A DNA stretch of 64,000 bases, taken from Clostridium pasteurianum DSM 525 = ATCC 6013. Its GTDB lineage: Bacteria; Bacillota; Clostridia; Clostridiales; Clostridiaceae. The stretch covers positions 3,874,384 through 3,938,383 of the forward strand of contig NZ_CP009268.1 of the NCBI RefSeq assembly GCF_000807255.1. Direction: 5' to 3'. A program made the translations under genes and the position numbers. This document shows positions 55,769-64,000 of the stretch, in pieces (position 1 is the first letter of the stretch; each line of letters opens with the position of its first letter). The notes beneath the pieces are model-generated. The model searched no databases. It had not been told where the DNA came from and saw only the letters and a list, made by a program, of their open reading frames with translations.

Positions 55769-56308
55769 TTACTTACCTGTTTTACCTTCTTTACGTCTTA
55801 TATGTTCGTCAATATATTTAATACCTTTTCCTTTATAAGGCTCAGGTTTTCTCCAATTTCTTATATCTGCTGCTACAGATCCTACTAATTCTTTATCAAT
55901 ACCTTTTACTGTTATCTTATTCGCATCAGGAGTTTCAAATTGAATACCTTCTACAGAATTTATTTCAACTGGATGTGAATATCCAAGACTTAATATTAAT
56001 TTATTACCTTTTAATTGTGCTCTATAACCTACACCTACTAATTCAAGTGTTTTAGAAAAACCTTCTGTTACTCCAGTAACCATATTTTGCACTAATGCTC
56101 TTGTTAATCCATGAAGTGCTCTATGATTTCTATCTTCACTAGGTCTAGTAACAATTACATTATTATCTTCTACAGCTATTTTAATATCTTTATGCATATT
56201 CTTAACAAGTTGACCCTTTGAGCCCTTAACAGTAACAACGTTGTCTGGTGTTACTGAAACAGTTACACCATTAGGTATTACTACAGGCGCTTTTCCTATT
56301 CTTGACAT
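55769..56308 (-). CDS. rplF: 50S ribosomal protein L6 (uL6)
   Basis: A 179-residue L6 made of two similar domains, starting [16 protein letters not shown], with the C-terminal signature [12 protein letters not shown]. It binds near the factor-binding site of the 50S subunit. It has an AGGAGG site and normal spc-operon neighbours. Confidence 0.98.
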   Translation of the reverse strand: MSRIGKAPVVIPNGVTVSVTPDNVVTVKGSKGQLVKNMHKDIKIAVEDNNVIVTRPSEDRNHRALHGLTRALVQNMVTGVTEGFSKTLELVGVGYRAQLKGNKLILSLGYSHPVEINSVEGIQFETPDANKITVKGIDKELVGSVAADIRNWRKPEPYKGKGIKYIDEHIRRKEGKTGK

Positions 56309-56331
56309 AATTACACCTCCTGTTCATCTAA

Positions 56332-56730
56332 CTACCAGATATAGCAGATAACCTCTCCACCTAATCCTAGTTTTCTAGCTTCTTTATCAGTAACTATACC
56401 TTTAGAAGTTGATATTACTGCAACTCCTAGTCCATTCAACACTTTAGGAGTTTCCTCTTTTCTACAATAAACTCTAAGACCTGGCTTTGATATTCTTCTA
56501 AGTCCAGTTATAACTCTTGTCTTATTTTGGCCATATTTCATTCCAAGTCTTAACATAGGAACTGATCCATCATTATATTCCTCTATATTCCTTATATATC
56601 CTTCTTGAAGCATTATATTTACTATTGCTTTCTTTATATTTGAAGAAGGTACTTCTACTACTTCGTGTTTAACTACGTTTGCATTTCTTATACGAGTTAG
56701 CAAATCTGCAATTGGGTCTGTCATAACCAT
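56332..56730 (-). CDS. rpsH: 30S ribosomal protein S8 (uS8)
   Basis: A 132-residue S8 with [16 protein letters not shown] and the C-terminal [20 protein letters not shown]8 is the feedback repressor of the spc operon in Escherichia coli; no such site was looked for in detail here. Two ATGs (MVM) are possible, and I keep the first, as in other clostridia. Confidence 0.98.
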   Translation of the reverse strand: MVMTDPIADLLTRIRNANVVKHEVVEVPSSNIKKAIVNIMLQEGYIRNIEEYNDGSVPMLRLGMKYGQNKTRVITGLRRISKPGLRVYCRKEETPKVLNGLGVAVISTSKGIVTDKEARKLGLGGEVICYIW

Positions 56731-56759
56731 GATTTATGCCTCCTTTCATTCAATAACAA

Positions 56760-56945
56760 TTACCAACTTGCTTTCTTACAACCAGGTATTTCACCCTTAT
56801 AAGCAAGTTCTCTAAAACAAATACGGCAAATACCATATTTTTTTAATACTGCATGTGGTCTTCCACATATTCTACATCTAGTGTAAGCTCTAGTTGAAAA
56901 TTTCGGTTCTTTTTTCCATTTTTCGATCATCGCCTTACGTGCCAC
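56760..56945 (-). CDS. rpsN: 30S ribosomal protein S14 type Z (uS14)
   Basis: A 61-residue zinc form of S14 with [20 protein letters not shown], giving two CxxC pairs. This short type Z is typical of Firmicutes. It lies 15 bases after rplE, its usual position in the spc operon. Confidence 0.98.
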   Translation of the reverse strand: MARKAMIEKWKKEPKFSTRAYTRCRICGRPHAVLKKYGICRICFRELAYKGEIPGCKKASW

Positions 56946-56960
56946 GTTATTCCCTCCTTA

Positions 56961-57503
56961 TTATTGAGCAAATGGCATACCAAGGAATCTCAATAATTCT
57001 CTTGCTTCCTCGTCACTTTTTGCTGTAGTAACAAATATTATATCCATACCTCTAACTTTATCTATCTTATCATATTCAACCTCTGGAAATATTAACTGTT
57101 CTTTAATTCCTAAAGCATAATTTCCTCTTCCGTCAAATGCTTTACTTGAAATTCCTCTAAAATCTCTAACTCTTGGTAATGCTACATTCATAAGCTTATC
57201 TGCAAATTCATACATTTGTTGCTTTCTTAATGTGACTTTACAACCAATTGGCATATTCTCTCTTATCTTAAAATTTGCAATTGATTTCTTAGCTCTAGTT
57301 AAAATTGGTTTTTGACCAGTTATTAATTCTAAATCAGCTGTTGCAGATTCTAAAACTTTTGAATTTTCTTTAGCTTCTCCTACACCCATATTAATAACTA
57401 TCTTTTCCAATTTAGGTATTTCCATAACATTTTTATATCCGAATTTTTCTACTAATGCTGGAATAACTTCTTTTTCATACTTTTCTTTTAGTCTTGCAGT
57501 CAT
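56961..57503 (-). CDS. rplE: 50S ribosomal protein L5 (uL5)
   Basis: A 180-residue L5 with [30 protein letters not shown] and the [18 protein letters not shown] end. It binds 5S rRNA and the P-site tRNA loop. It is positioned between rplX and rpsN with a GGAGGG-type site. Confidence 0.98.
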   Translation of the reverse strand: MTARLKEKYEKEVIPALVEKFGYKNVMEIPKLEKIVINMGVGEAKENSKVLESATADLELITGQKPILTRAKKSIANFKIRENMPIGCKVTLRKQQMYEFADKLMNVALPRVRDFRGISSKAFDGRGNYALGIKEQLIFPEVEYDKIDKVRGMDIIFVTTAKSDEEARELLRFLGMPFAQ

Positions 57504-57525
57504 TCATTAGCCCTCCTTTCAAAAT

Positions 57526-57849
57526 CTAAAATGTTTCTCCACACTTTTTGCATACTCTTACTTTTGTTCCGTCATCTAATATTTTATTACTTATCCTTGT
57601 AGCTGAGTTACATTTTGTACAATAAAGCATAACTTTTGAACTATTAATTGGAGCTTCTTTTTTTATAATTCCACCTTGAACATTAGCCTTATTAGGTTTT
57701 TGATGTTTAGTAACAACATTTACATCTTTAATTAATACAGTTGATTTTTTAGGATATACAGCTAAAACCTCTCCTGTTTTACCTTTATCTTTTCCTGAAA
57801 TAATAACAACTGTATCTGTTTTTCTAACATGAATTTTATTTATTGTCAT
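57526..57849 (-). CDS. rplX: 50S ribosomal protein L24 (uL24) with zinc-ribbon tail
   Basis: A 107-residue L24. The KOW motif is in VVIISGKDKGKTGEVLAVYP. The C-terminal extension carries two CxxC pairs (CTKC at about 77-80 and CKKC at about 100-103), a zinc ribbon found in clostridial L24. It starts 50S assembly at the tunnel exit. Gaps to rplN and rplE are about 20 bases. Confidence 0.98.
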   Translation of the reverse strand: MTINKIHVRKTDTVVIISGKDKGKTGEVLAVYPKKSTVLIKDVNVVTKHQKPNKANVQGGIIKKEAPINSSKVMLYCTKCNSATRISNKILDDGTKVRVCKKCGETF

Positions 57850-57867
57850 TTAAAGCCACCTCCTATC

Positions 57868-58236
57868 TTATAGAACTTCAGGTGCTAGTGATAAAATTTT
57901 ATTAAATTCTTTATCTCTTAACTCCCTAGCAACAGGTCCGAAAATACGAGTTCCTCTTGGCTGTTTGTCATCTTTTATAACTACAGCCGCATTTTCATCA
58001 AATCTTATATATGAACCATCTGCTCTTCTTAAGCCTTTTACAGATCTAACAATTACTGCTTTAACTACTTCACCTTTTTTGACAACACCGCCTGGTGTTG
58101 CACTTTTAACGCTAGCAACTATCACATCACCGATGTTTCCCCATTTTCTTTTGGATCCACCTAATACTCTTATGCACATAATTTCTTTCGCACCAGAATT
58201 ATCTGCTATTTTTAATACAGTTTGCTGTTGTATCAT
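57868..58236 (-). CDS. rplN: 50S ribosomal protein L14 (uL14)
   Basis: A 122-residue L14, starting [18 protein letters not shown] and containing [14 protein letters not shown]. It forms part of the inter-subunit surface and the binding site of the silencing factor RsfS. It lies between rpsQ and rplX and is normal in length. Confidence 0.98.
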   Translation of the reverse strand: MIQQQTVLKIADNSGAKEIMCIRVLGGSKRKWGNIGDVIVASVKSATPGGVVKKGEVVKAVIVRSVKGLRRADGSYIRFDENAAVVIKDDKQPRGTRIFGPVARELRDKEFNKILSLAPEVL

Positions 58237-58264
58237 CTAAATACCCTCCTTTCAATTCAAAAGA

Positions 58265-58519
58265 CTATTTAGCCTTTTCAACTATTTCCACAAGTCTCCA
58301 TCTTTTATCTTTTGATAATGGTCTTGTTTCCATTATTAATACTTTATCATTGATATTAGCCTCATTATTTTCATCATGTGCTTTAAACTTGGTAGTTCTA
58401 TTAACAGTCTTACCATATAAAGGATGACGAACTTTAGTTTCAACGGCAACTACCACAGTTTTATCCATTTTATCTGAAACAACTTTACCAATTCTTGTCT
58501 TTCTATTTCCTCTTTCCAC
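58265..58519 (-). CDS. rpsQ: 30S ribosomal protein S17 (uS17)
   Basis: An 84-residue OB-fold S17 with [20 protein letters not shown] and [13 protein letters not shown]. It binds 16S rRNA helix 11. It follows rpmC by about 20 bases and has an AAAGGAGG site. Confidence 0.98.
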   Translation of the reverse strand: MERGNRKTRIGKVVSDKMDKTVVVAVETKVRHPLYGKTVNRTTKFKAHDENNEANINDKVLIMETRPLSKDKRWRLVEIVEKAK

Positions 58520-58539
58520 AAGATAACCTCCTTTCAGCT

Positions 58540-58743
58540 TTACTGTTCAAACGCCCTTAGTTCTTCTTCTCTAAGGATGGTTTTAATCTGGGCTATAGAT
58601 TTTTTAACTTCTCTTATTCTCATAGGATTTTCAAGTTGACCTGTAGCCAATTGAAACCTAAGTCTAAATAATTCTGCTTTTAAATCAACTAATTGAGTTT
58701 GTAAATCTTGAGGAGTCTTTTCTCTTAATTCTTTAGCCTTCAT
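58540..58743 (-). CDS. rpmC: 50S ribosomal protein L29 (uL29)
   Basis: A 67-residue two-helix L29 with [19 protein letters not shown] and [21 protein letters not shown] start at ATG 58743, within the last codons of rplP (11-base overlap), because the coding start KAKELRE is canonical; the longer frame would add 14 residues from the rplP region. Confidence 0.97.
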   Translation of the reverse strand: MKAKELREKTPQDLQTQLVDLKAELFRLRFQLATGQLENPMRIREVKKSIAQIKTILREEELRAFEQ

Positions 58744-59176
58744 TAATTTCACCACCCATTTCCTCAAAGTCTTTCCTAGTAACAAATTTAGTGCTTACTG
58801 GAAGTTTATGTGAAGCAAGTCTCATAGCTTCTCTCGCTTGTGCTTCTGTTACTCCTGATATTTCAAATAGTACTCTACCTGGCTTAACTACTGCAACCCA
58901 ATATTCTGGTGAACCTTTACCAGAACCCATACGAGTTTCTGCTGGTTTTTCAGTAACTGGCTTATCTGGGAAAATCTTTATCCAAAGTTTTCCTCCTCTT
59001 TTAACATATCTATTTATAGCTATTCTGGCAGCTTCAATTTGATTACTTGTTATCCAGCAACATCCTGTAGCTTGTAATCCGTAATCACCATAAGCAATAA
59101 AGTTACCCCTTGTTGCTTTACCTTTCATCCTACCACGTTGCACTTTACGACGTTTAACTCTTTTAGGCATTAACAT
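58733..59176 (-). CDS. rplP: 50S ribosomal protein L16 (uL16)
   Basis: A 147-residue L16 with [39 protein letters not shown] and [19 protein letters not shown]. It organises the A-site region of the 50S subunit. Its 3' end overlaps rpmC by 11 bases, indicating translational coupling. Confidence 0.98.
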   Translation of the reverse strand: MLMPKRVKRRKVQRGRMKGKATRGNFIAYGDYGLQATGCCWITSNQIEAARIAINRYVKRGGKLWIKIFPDKPVTEKPAETRMGSGKGSPEYWVAVVKPGRVLFEISGVTEAQAREAMRLASHKLPVSTKFVTRKDFEEMGGEINEG

Positions 59177-59193
59177 ATCGTATTCCTCCTTCC

Positions 59194-59862
59194 CTATGCG
59201 TTTACTTCTTCCTTCTTTTCATTATTCTTTGTAGGAAGAACTTCACCTTTATATACCCATACTTTTACACCGATTTTTCCGTATGTAGTATCTGCTTCTG
59301 CAAAACCATAATCTATATCAGCTCTCAAAGTTTGAAGTGGAATTGTTCCTTCATGATACTGCTCAGTTCTTGCTATTTCAGCTCCAGCAAGTCTTCCTGC
59401 GCATGCAGTCTTAACACCCTTTACTCCAAATTTCATAGCTCTTTGAATAGTTTGCTTCATAGCTCTTCTAAAAGAAATTCTTCTTTCTAATTGTGATGCT
59501 ATATTTTCAGCCATAAGTTGAGCATTACTATCTGCATTCTTAACTTCTACAATATTAATAAGAATATTTTTATCAGAAATTAAATTTTTAGCTTCTTTCT
59601 TTAAAGCTTCAATACCTTGACCGCCTTTTCCTATAACCATTCCTGGCTTAGCAGTATGTATATTTAGCTTTATTCTTTTTGCTGCTCTTTCAATTTCAAC
59701 TTTTGAAACTCCTGAATTGTGAAGCTTTTTACTAATAAATTCTCTAATTTTATTATCTTCAACTAAATAATCTGCAAAATTTTTATTATCAGCATACCAT
59801 TTAGCATTCCAATCTTTTATTACGCCAACTCTTAGTCCATGCGGATTAACTTTTTGTCCCAA
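59194..59862 (-). CDS. rpsC: 30S ribosomal protein S3 (uS3)
   Basis: A 222-residue S3 with the KH domain ([18 protein letters not shown]) and the C-terminal [19 protein letters not shown], part of the mRNA entry helicase region. It begins [18 protein letters not shown]. It lies between rplV and rplP. Confidence 0.98.
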   Translation of the reverse strand: MGQKVNPHGLRVGVIKDWNAKWYADNKNFADYLVEDNKIREFISKKLHNSGVSKVEIERAAKRIKLNIHTAKPGMVIGKGGQGIEALKKEAKNLISDKNILINIVEVKNADSNAQLMAENIASQLERRISFRRAMKQTIQRAMKFGVKGVKTACAGRLAGAEIARTEQYHEGTIPLQTLRADIDYGFAEADTTYGKIGVKVWVYKGEVLPTKNNEKKEEVNA

Positions 59863-59878
59863 ACTATTTCCCTCCTTC

Positions 59879-60214
59879 TTATTCTCTTTCTTTTACAACT
59901 AGAGTGATATGACTAGTTCTTTTCTTAATTCTAAATGCTCTTCCCTGTGCATGAGGTCTAAATCTCTTTAAAGTTGAACCCTGACCAGTAAATGCATCAG
60001 ATACATATAATCTATTAGCATCTAAATTTAAGTTATTTTCAGCATTTGCAACTGCTGATTTTAAGACCTTACTTACAACAACAGCTGCATCCTTTGGAGT
60101 ATATTGTAATATAGCAAAAGCTTCATTTACATTTTTACCTCTTATTAAATCAAGAACAATACCTATCTTCATTGAAGACATTCTTACATACTTAGCTATT
60201 GATCTAGCTTCCAT
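59879..60214 (-). CDS. rplV: 50S ribosomal protein L22 (uL22)
   Basis: A 111-residue L22 with [24 protein letters not shown] and the beta-hairpin end [15 protein letters not shown], which lines the exit tunnel and is the site of macrolide resistance changes; nothing unusual is seen. It follows rpsS by about 22 bases. Confidence 0.98.
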   Translation of the reverse strand: MEARSIAKYVRMSSMKIGIVLDLIRGKNVNEAFAILQYTPKDAAVVVSKVLKSAVANAENNLNLDANRLYVSDAFTGQGSTLKRFRPHAQGRAFRIKKRTSHITLVVKERE

Positions 60215-60236
60215 AAATAATTACCTCCCTTCTAAG

Positions 60237-60521
60237 CTATTTAAGTCTTGATGACTTTTCAGTGTTATCTCCGTGTCCTTTGAAAGTTCTTGTTAGGACG
60301 AATTCTCCTAATTTATGTCCAACCATATCTTCACTAACATATACTGGAACATGTTTTCTTCCATCATGAACAGCTATAGTATGACCTACCATCTGTGGAA
60401 AAATTGTTGAACTTCTTGACCAAGTCTTTATTACTTTCTTTTCACCACTTTTATTCATTTCATTAATTCTTTTTAAAAGTGCTTCTTGCACAAAAGGTCC
60501 TTTTTTTACTGATCTACTCAC
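60237..60521 (-). CDS. rpsS: 30S ribosomal protein S19 (uS19)
   Basis: A 94-residue S19 with [18 protein letters not shown] and [22 protein letters not shown]. It sits in the 30S head and contacts S13. It follows rplB by about 60 bases, a slightly longer gap that holds a small AGAAGAG/CTCTTCT hairpin (about 60558-60582). Confidence 0.98.
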   Translation of the reverse strand: MSRSVKKGPFVQEALLKRINEMNKSGEKKVIKTWSRSSTIFPQMVGHTIAVHDGRKHVPVYVSEDMVGHKLGEFVLTRTFKGHGDNTEKSSRLK

Positions 60522-60583
60522 CTTGTTGGCCTCCCTTCACATAACTTAACTTTAAATTAGAAGAGAATTTTGTTCTCTTCTAA

Positions 60584-61417
60584 TTATTTAGTTTTTCTTC
60601 CCTTAATAATAAATCTATCTGAATATTTCTTATTTTTTCTTGTTTTATAACCAAGTGCTGGTTTACCCCATGGTGTAAGAGGTCCTGGATGTCCTACTGG
60701 TGATTTACCTTCACCACCACCATGTGGATGGTCATTAGGGTTCATAACAGAACCTCTAACTGTTGGTCTTACGCCCATGTGTCTCTTTCTTCCCGCTTTA
60801 CCTATATTTACAATTTCATGTGTTAAGTTAGAAACTGTTCCGATAGTAGCTCTACACTCAATTCTTACATATCTCATTTCACCGCTTGGAAGTCTTAATG
60901 TTGCATAATCTCCTTCCTTAGCCATAAGCTGAGCACTAGCACCCGCTGATCTAACTAATTGAGCACCTTTTCCTACTGACAATTCAACATTATGAACCAC
61001 AGTACCTACAGGTATATTTTTAAGTGGTAATGTATTACCTATTTTTATATCTGATTCTGGTCCTGATACAATTGTATCTCCAACTTTTAAACCAACAGGA
61101 GCAATTATGTATCTTTTTTCACCATCAATATAAGAAACAAGAGCAATGAATGCAGATCTGTTAGGATCATATTCTATTGTTGATACCTTTGCTGGTATAT
61201 TATCCTTATTTCTCTTAAAATCAATCAATCTATATTTTTGTTTAGCTCCTCCACCTATGTGGCGAACAGTTATTTTACCCTGAGCATTTCTTCCACCTTT
61301 TCTCTTCTTTTCCACAAGAAGAGATTTTTCAGGTACATTTGTTGTAATTTCTTCAAATGTACATACTGTCATATGTCTTCTGGAAGGTGAAGTAGGGTTA
61401 AATCCCTTAACTGCCAT
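60584..61417 (-). CDS. rplB: 50S ribosomal protein L2 (uL2)
   Basis: A 277-residue L2, with [20 protein letters not shown] and the C-terminal [16 protein letters not shown] that carries the conserved His near the peptidyl transferase centre. It is among the most conserved 50S proteins. It lies between rplW and rpsS. Confidence 0.98.
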   Translation of the reverse strand: MAVKGFNPTSPSRRHMTVCTFEEITTNVPEKSLLVEKKRKGGRNAQGKITVRHIGGGAKQKYRLIDFKRNKDNIPAKVSTIEYDPNRSAFIALVSYIDGEKRYIIAPVGLKVGDTIVSGPESDIKIGNTLPLKNIPVGTVVHNVELSVGKGAQLVRSAGASAQLMAKEGDYATLRLPSGEMRYVRIECRATIGTVSNLTHEIVNIGKAGRKRHMGVRPTVRGSVMNPNDHPHGGGEGKSPVGHPGPLTPWGKPALGYKTRKNKKYSDRFIIKGRKTK

Positions 61418-61475
61418 TTTCTTTTCTCCTCCTTTTTTCGCTTATCTGGTCATCAACCAATACTAGCTTTTTTAA

Positions 61476-61772
61476 CTATTGTAATCCTTCAAAAAACTCA
61501 ATTGCTTTACTTTCAGCTGTAAGTTTTACAATAGCTTTTTTATAATCAGCTCTTTTACCTACATGTACTCCAACTCTTTTAGTTTTTCCTAATATATTAG
61601 CTGTTTTTACATCTTCAACTTTAACTCCAAAGACTTCTTCAACCGCTCTTTTAATCTGGCTTTTATTTGCGTGCACATCAACAGCAAAGGTGTACTTTTT
61701 ATCTGACATTTCAGCCATACTTTTTTCAGTTATTATTGGTTTTCTTATAATATCATGGCTAGTTAAATTCAT
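61476..61772 (-). CDS. rplW: 50S ribosomal protein L23 (uL23)
   Basis: A 98-residue L23 with [17 protein letters not shown] and [17 protein letters not shown]. It is the docking site for trigger factor and the signal recognition particle at the tunnel exit. It shares one base with the end of rplD, so translation is coupled. Confidence 0.98.
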   Translation of the reverse strand: MNLTSHDIIRKPIITEKSMAEMSDKKYTFAVDVHANKSQIKRAVEEVFGVKVEDVKTANILGKTKRVGVHVGKRADYKKAIVKLTAESKAIEFFEGLQ

Positions 61773-62392
61773 TATGCATACACCTCCTCAATTTTTGACA
61801 CAGCATCCTTAGTTATTATAAAATTATCATATTTCAAAATATCATAAACATTTAGATTATTAGCTGGAATCACTGTAACTCCTTGAATATTTCTAACTGA
61901 TTTATATACATTTTGATTAGACTCAGCTACAACAATTAAAGCTTTTTTTGAATTGAATGCATTCAATAATTTTACTACTTCTTTTGTCTTTGGAACTTCA
62001 AATTCTAAGTCTTCTAAAACAATAATTTCATTTTCTGCCACTTTACTACTAAGTGCAGATTTCATTGCTACTCTTCTCATAGATTTTGGAACTGACATTC
62101 TATAATCTCTTGGCTTTGGTGCAAAAACAATTCCACCGTGTATCCATTGTGGAGATCTAATTGAACCCTGTCTTGCTCTACCCGTTCCTTTTTGTCTCCA
62201 AGGCTTAATTCCGCCTCCAGAAACCTCTGATCTAGTCTTAGCACTTTGATTTCCTTGTCTTTTATTTGCAAGCAACGCTACTACAACTTGATGTAAAGCA
62301 TCACTATTTACTTCTGTTCCAAAAACTTCAGATGATAATTCAATATCTCCAACTTTTTTTCCTTCTTTATTAAACAATCCTACTGTAGGCAT
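61772..62392 (-). CDS. rplD: 50S ribosomal protein L4 (uL4)
   Basis: A 206-residue L4 with the tunnel loop [20 protein letters not shown] and [15 protein letters not shown]4 is the feedback regulator of the S10 operon in several bacteria, and the structured leader before rpsJ is a possible target here. It lies between rplC and rplW. Confidence 0.98.
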   Translation of the reverse strand: MPTVGLFNKEGKKVGDIELSSEVFGTEVNSDALHQVVVALLANKRQGNQSAKTRSEVSGGGIKPWRQKGTGRARQGSIRSPQWIHGGIVFAPKPRDYRMSVPKSMRRVAMKSALSSKVAENEIIVLEDLEFEVPKTKEVVKLLNAFNSKKALIVVAESNQNVYKSVRNIQGVTVIPANNLNVYDILKYDNFIITKDAVSKIEEVYA

Positions 62393-62416
62393 TCTGTATC
62401 CTCCTTTCCAATAAAA

Positions 62417-63046
62417 CTAGGCTTTAACAGAGTTTCTTATTACAAGAAAACCCTTGTTTGGTCCAGGAACTCCACCTTTAATTAAAATTACGTTCTTCTC
62501 TGGAATTACCTTTGCTACTTCTAGATTTAATACTGTTGTATTAACATGCCCCATATGACCTGGCATTTTTTTATTTTTAAATGTTCTTGATGGATCTGAT
62601 GAAGCTCCCATAGAACCTACTGCTCTGTGAAACTTTGAACCATGAGTAGTTGGTCCCCTGTGTCCATTCCATCTTCTTATTGTACCTTGAAATCCCTTAC
62701 CTTTAGAAATCCCTGAAACATCTACCTTTTCTCCGGCTGTAAAAGTATCAACTTTTATTTCAGCACCTAATTCATAAGCATTTATATCTTCCAGTCTAAA
62801 TTCTTTTATGAATTTTTTTACAGATGATCCTGACTTTTCAAAGTGTCCTTTTAAAGGTTTATTAATTAATTTTTCTCTTGTATCATAAAAACCAACTTGT
62901 ATTGCTTGATATCCATCATTTTCAATTGTTTTTTTCTGTAAAACAACGCACGGACCCGCTTCTATAACTGTTACAGGAACTATCTTCCCTGCTTCATTAA
63001 ATATTTGAGTCATACCAAGTTTTTTACCCAGTATAGCTTTTTTCAT
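62417..63046 (-). CDS. rplC: 50S ribosomal protein L3 (uL3)
   Basis: A 209-residue L3 with [35 protein letters not shown] and KKMPGHMGH, whose central loop reaches the peptidyl transferase centre. I start at ATG 63046, six bases after GGAGGTG; a GTG three codons earlier is within that site. It is the second gene of the S10 operon. Confidence 0.98.
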   Translation of the reverse strand: MKKAILGKKLGMTQIFNEAGKIVPVTVIEAGPCVVLQKKTIENDGYQAIQVGFYDTREKLINKPLKGHFEKSGSSVKKFIKEFRLEDINAYELGAEIKVDTFTAGEKVDVSGISKGKGFQGTIRRWNGHRGPTTHGSKFHRAVGSMGASSDPSRTFKNKKMPGHMGHVNTTVLNLEVAKVIPEKNVILIKGGVPGPNKGFLVIRNSVKA

Positions 63047-63118
63047 ATATAGCACCTCCTAAACTCATTAGTGGATTACCTTCTGGCAATCATAATGGTC
63101 AAAACTATTTTTTACAAT

Positions 63119-63427
63119 TTATAACTTTATTTCAATATCAACACCTGCTGGTAAATCTAGCCTCATTAGGGCATCAACAGTTTTAGGTGAAGGACTTAAT
63201 ATGTCTATAAGTCTTTTATGTGTTCTTATTTCAAATTGTTCTCTTGAATCTTTATACTTATGTGGTGCTCTTAATATTGTAACCACATCTTTTTCTGTTG
63301 GTAATGGTACAGGACCTGCCACCTTTGCTCCTGTAGTTTTAGCAGTCTCAACTATTCTTTCAGCTGATTGATCAAGTATTGTATGATCAAATGCTTTCAA
63401 TCTAATTCTTATTTTTTGTTTTGCCAT
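63119..63427 (-). CDS. rpsJ: 30S ribosomal protein S10 (uS10)
   Basis: A 102-residue S10 (also the antitermination factor NusE), with [20 protein letters not shown] and [12 protein letters not shown]. It is the first gene of the S10-spc-alpha superoperon, preceded by a structured leader of about 200 bases and a strong promoter. It has a GGAGGG site nine bases upstream. Confidence 0.98.
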   Translation of the reverse strand: MAKQKIRIRLKAFDHTILDQSAERIVETAKTTGAKVAGPVPLPTEKDVVTILRAPHKYKDSREQFEIRTHKRLIDILSPSPKTVDALMRLDLPAGVDIEIKL

Positions 63428-63440
63428 TTTATTTCCCTCC

Positions 63441-63637
63441 TTTTCATCGCACGCTCATCTTCTTACGTACAACAGCGGACGTTCTATAAACTGTTCCACG
63501 TGTTGCATAAATTATGCAAATATATGACGTGAAATTTATAGACTACCCGTCGCCCGGTTCAAGACCGTGACATGCTCAGTAAGAATTCCCCGTAAGTGCG
63601 GCTACCTCTTACCTCATCACTGTTTTCACATAACAAC
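63441..63637 (-). ncRNA. Structured leader of the S10 operon
   Basis: About 200 transcribed bases between promoter and rpsJ are less AT-rich than other gaps and fold well. A three-part coaxial helix has CTATAAA/TTTATAG outside, then TTCACGT/ACGTGGAA, then TTGCATAA/TTATGCAA (63483-63546). An upstream stem is GTAAGA/TCTTAC (63579-63613), with ACGGTctTGAACCGG between. Such leaders act in feedback control of S10 operons, in some bacteria through L4. The exact family was not identified. Confidence 0.65.
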
Positions 63638-63643
63638 TCTTAT

Positions 63644-63672
63644 ATTATACAACTAAATTTATAATTTGACAA
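63644..63672 (-). promoter_or_regulatory. Sigma-A promoter of the S10 operon
   Basis: TTGTCA (63667-63672) and TATAAT (63644-63649) are separated by exactly 17 bases. This near-consensus promoter would start transcription near 63637, giving the leader described. Confidence 0.88.
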
Positions 63673-63700
63673 GTATTTTATTTTTAAATATAGATTACAA

Positions 63701-63734
63701 TTAAAAAGAGAAGAGCGTCCTCTTCCCTTTTTAA
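63701..63734 (-). terminator. Terminator of tuf
   Basis: A stem AAAGGGAAGAG/CTCTTCtCTTT with a four-base loop is followed by TTTTTAATT on the minus strand, about 65 bases past the tuf stop. Confidence 0.85.
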
Positions 63735-63796
63735 AATAAAGCTTTATTTTATATGTGTAATGTCTGACATTATTTAAATTTTAATATATTAAAAAA

Positions 63797-64000
63797 CTAT
63801 TCAACAATAGAAGTAACAACACCTGAACCAACTGTTCTTCCGCCTTCTCTTATAGCAAATCTTAAATTATCTGTCATTGCTACTGGGCTGATTAATTCAA
63901 CTGTCATATCTATATGGTCTCCTGGCATTACCATTTCCATTCCTTCTGGTAATTTGATTAATCCTGTTACGTCTGTTGTTCTGAAATAAAATTGTGGTCT
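63797..64000 (-). CDS. tuf: Elongation factor Tu, 3' end
   Basis: The last 67 codons of EF-Tu domain III are present ([51 protein letters not shown], ending IVE). The start lies beyond the window. It delivers aminoacyl-tRNA to the ribosome. The order tuf then S10 operon is standard. Its own terminator separates it from the S10 promoter. Confidence 0.97.
   Translation of the reverse strand, partial: RPQFYFRTTDVTGLIKLPEGMEMVMPGDHIDMTVELISPVAMTDNLRFAIREGGRTVGSGVVTSIVE

Noticed and set aside
62077-62271. Second minus-strand frame inside rplD
   Set aside because: It is an out-of-frame shadow of L4, without its own start signal.

Overview
The window is chromosomal DNA of a low-GC, anaerobic Firmicute, almost certainly Clostridium sensu stricto. 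The evidence is very AT-rich intergenic DNA, strong GGAGG ribosome-binding sites, an intact butyrate pathway end (ptb-buk), a two-subunit oxygen-sensitive fumarase, a pyridine-nucleotide-independent type of thioredoxin reductase next to trxA, cwlD, and the S10-spc-alpha ribosomal superoperon in Firmicute order. The species cannot be settled from the sequence alone. No rRNA, tRNA or CRISPR array was seen.

Layout. 1-1.0 kb: the 5' part of a PAS-GGDEF(-EAL) protein with a degenerate GGDEF motif. 1.2-13.1 kb (all minus strand): dedA, pgi, glmM, a bactofilin with its YhbD-type partner, buk, ptb, a FAD oxidoreductase, cdaR and cdaA. The cdaA-cdaR-glmM set that is usually contiguous is split here by butyrate and cytoskeleton genes. 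13.2-15.9 kb (plus strand): a triple-BON protein, an unknown membrane-anchored protein, and a SleB-like cell wall hydrolase behind a c-di-AMP riboswitch. 15.9-22.8 kb: a flavin thioredoxin reductase and thioredoxin, an IS200-type element, a TPR membrane protein, a chemoreceptor with a sigma-D-like promoter, and an unknown membrane protein. 22.9-30.7 kb: a mannose-family PTS operon (IIA, IIB, IIC, IID) with a LevR activator and a sigma-54 promoter, interrupted between IIA and IIB by an IS110-family element with a candidate bridge-RNA region. 31-36.4 kb: msrB, ptsI with a sigma-54 promoter, a divergent HPr-PAS-PAS-AAA-HTH activator with three matching palindromes between them, and a DeoR repressor. 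36.5-43 kb: a TPR protein, a CitX-like protein downstream of fumA-fumB, cwlD, and a Pit phosphate transporter with its DUF47 partner. 43.3-64 kb (all minus strand): rpsI-rplM-truA-ecfT-ecfA2-ecfA1, the alpha, spc and S10 ribosomal clusters with secY, adk, map and infA, and the 3' end of tuf.

How it works together. Two sigma-54 circuits govern sugar uptake: LevR with the mannose-type PTS, and an HPr-domain activator with the gene for general PTS enzyme I. Cyclic di-AMP links cdaA/cdaR to the riboswitch-controlled wall hydrolase a few kilobases away. The ribosomal block carries several cis-acting RNA candidates: an S10 leader, a hairpin before rpsM, and an L13 leader. The most unusual is a 12-bp inverted repeat around two tandem hairpin modules between rplQ and ecfA1. 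It is followed by two mutually exclusive stems, one of which would cover the ecfA1 ribosome-binding site.
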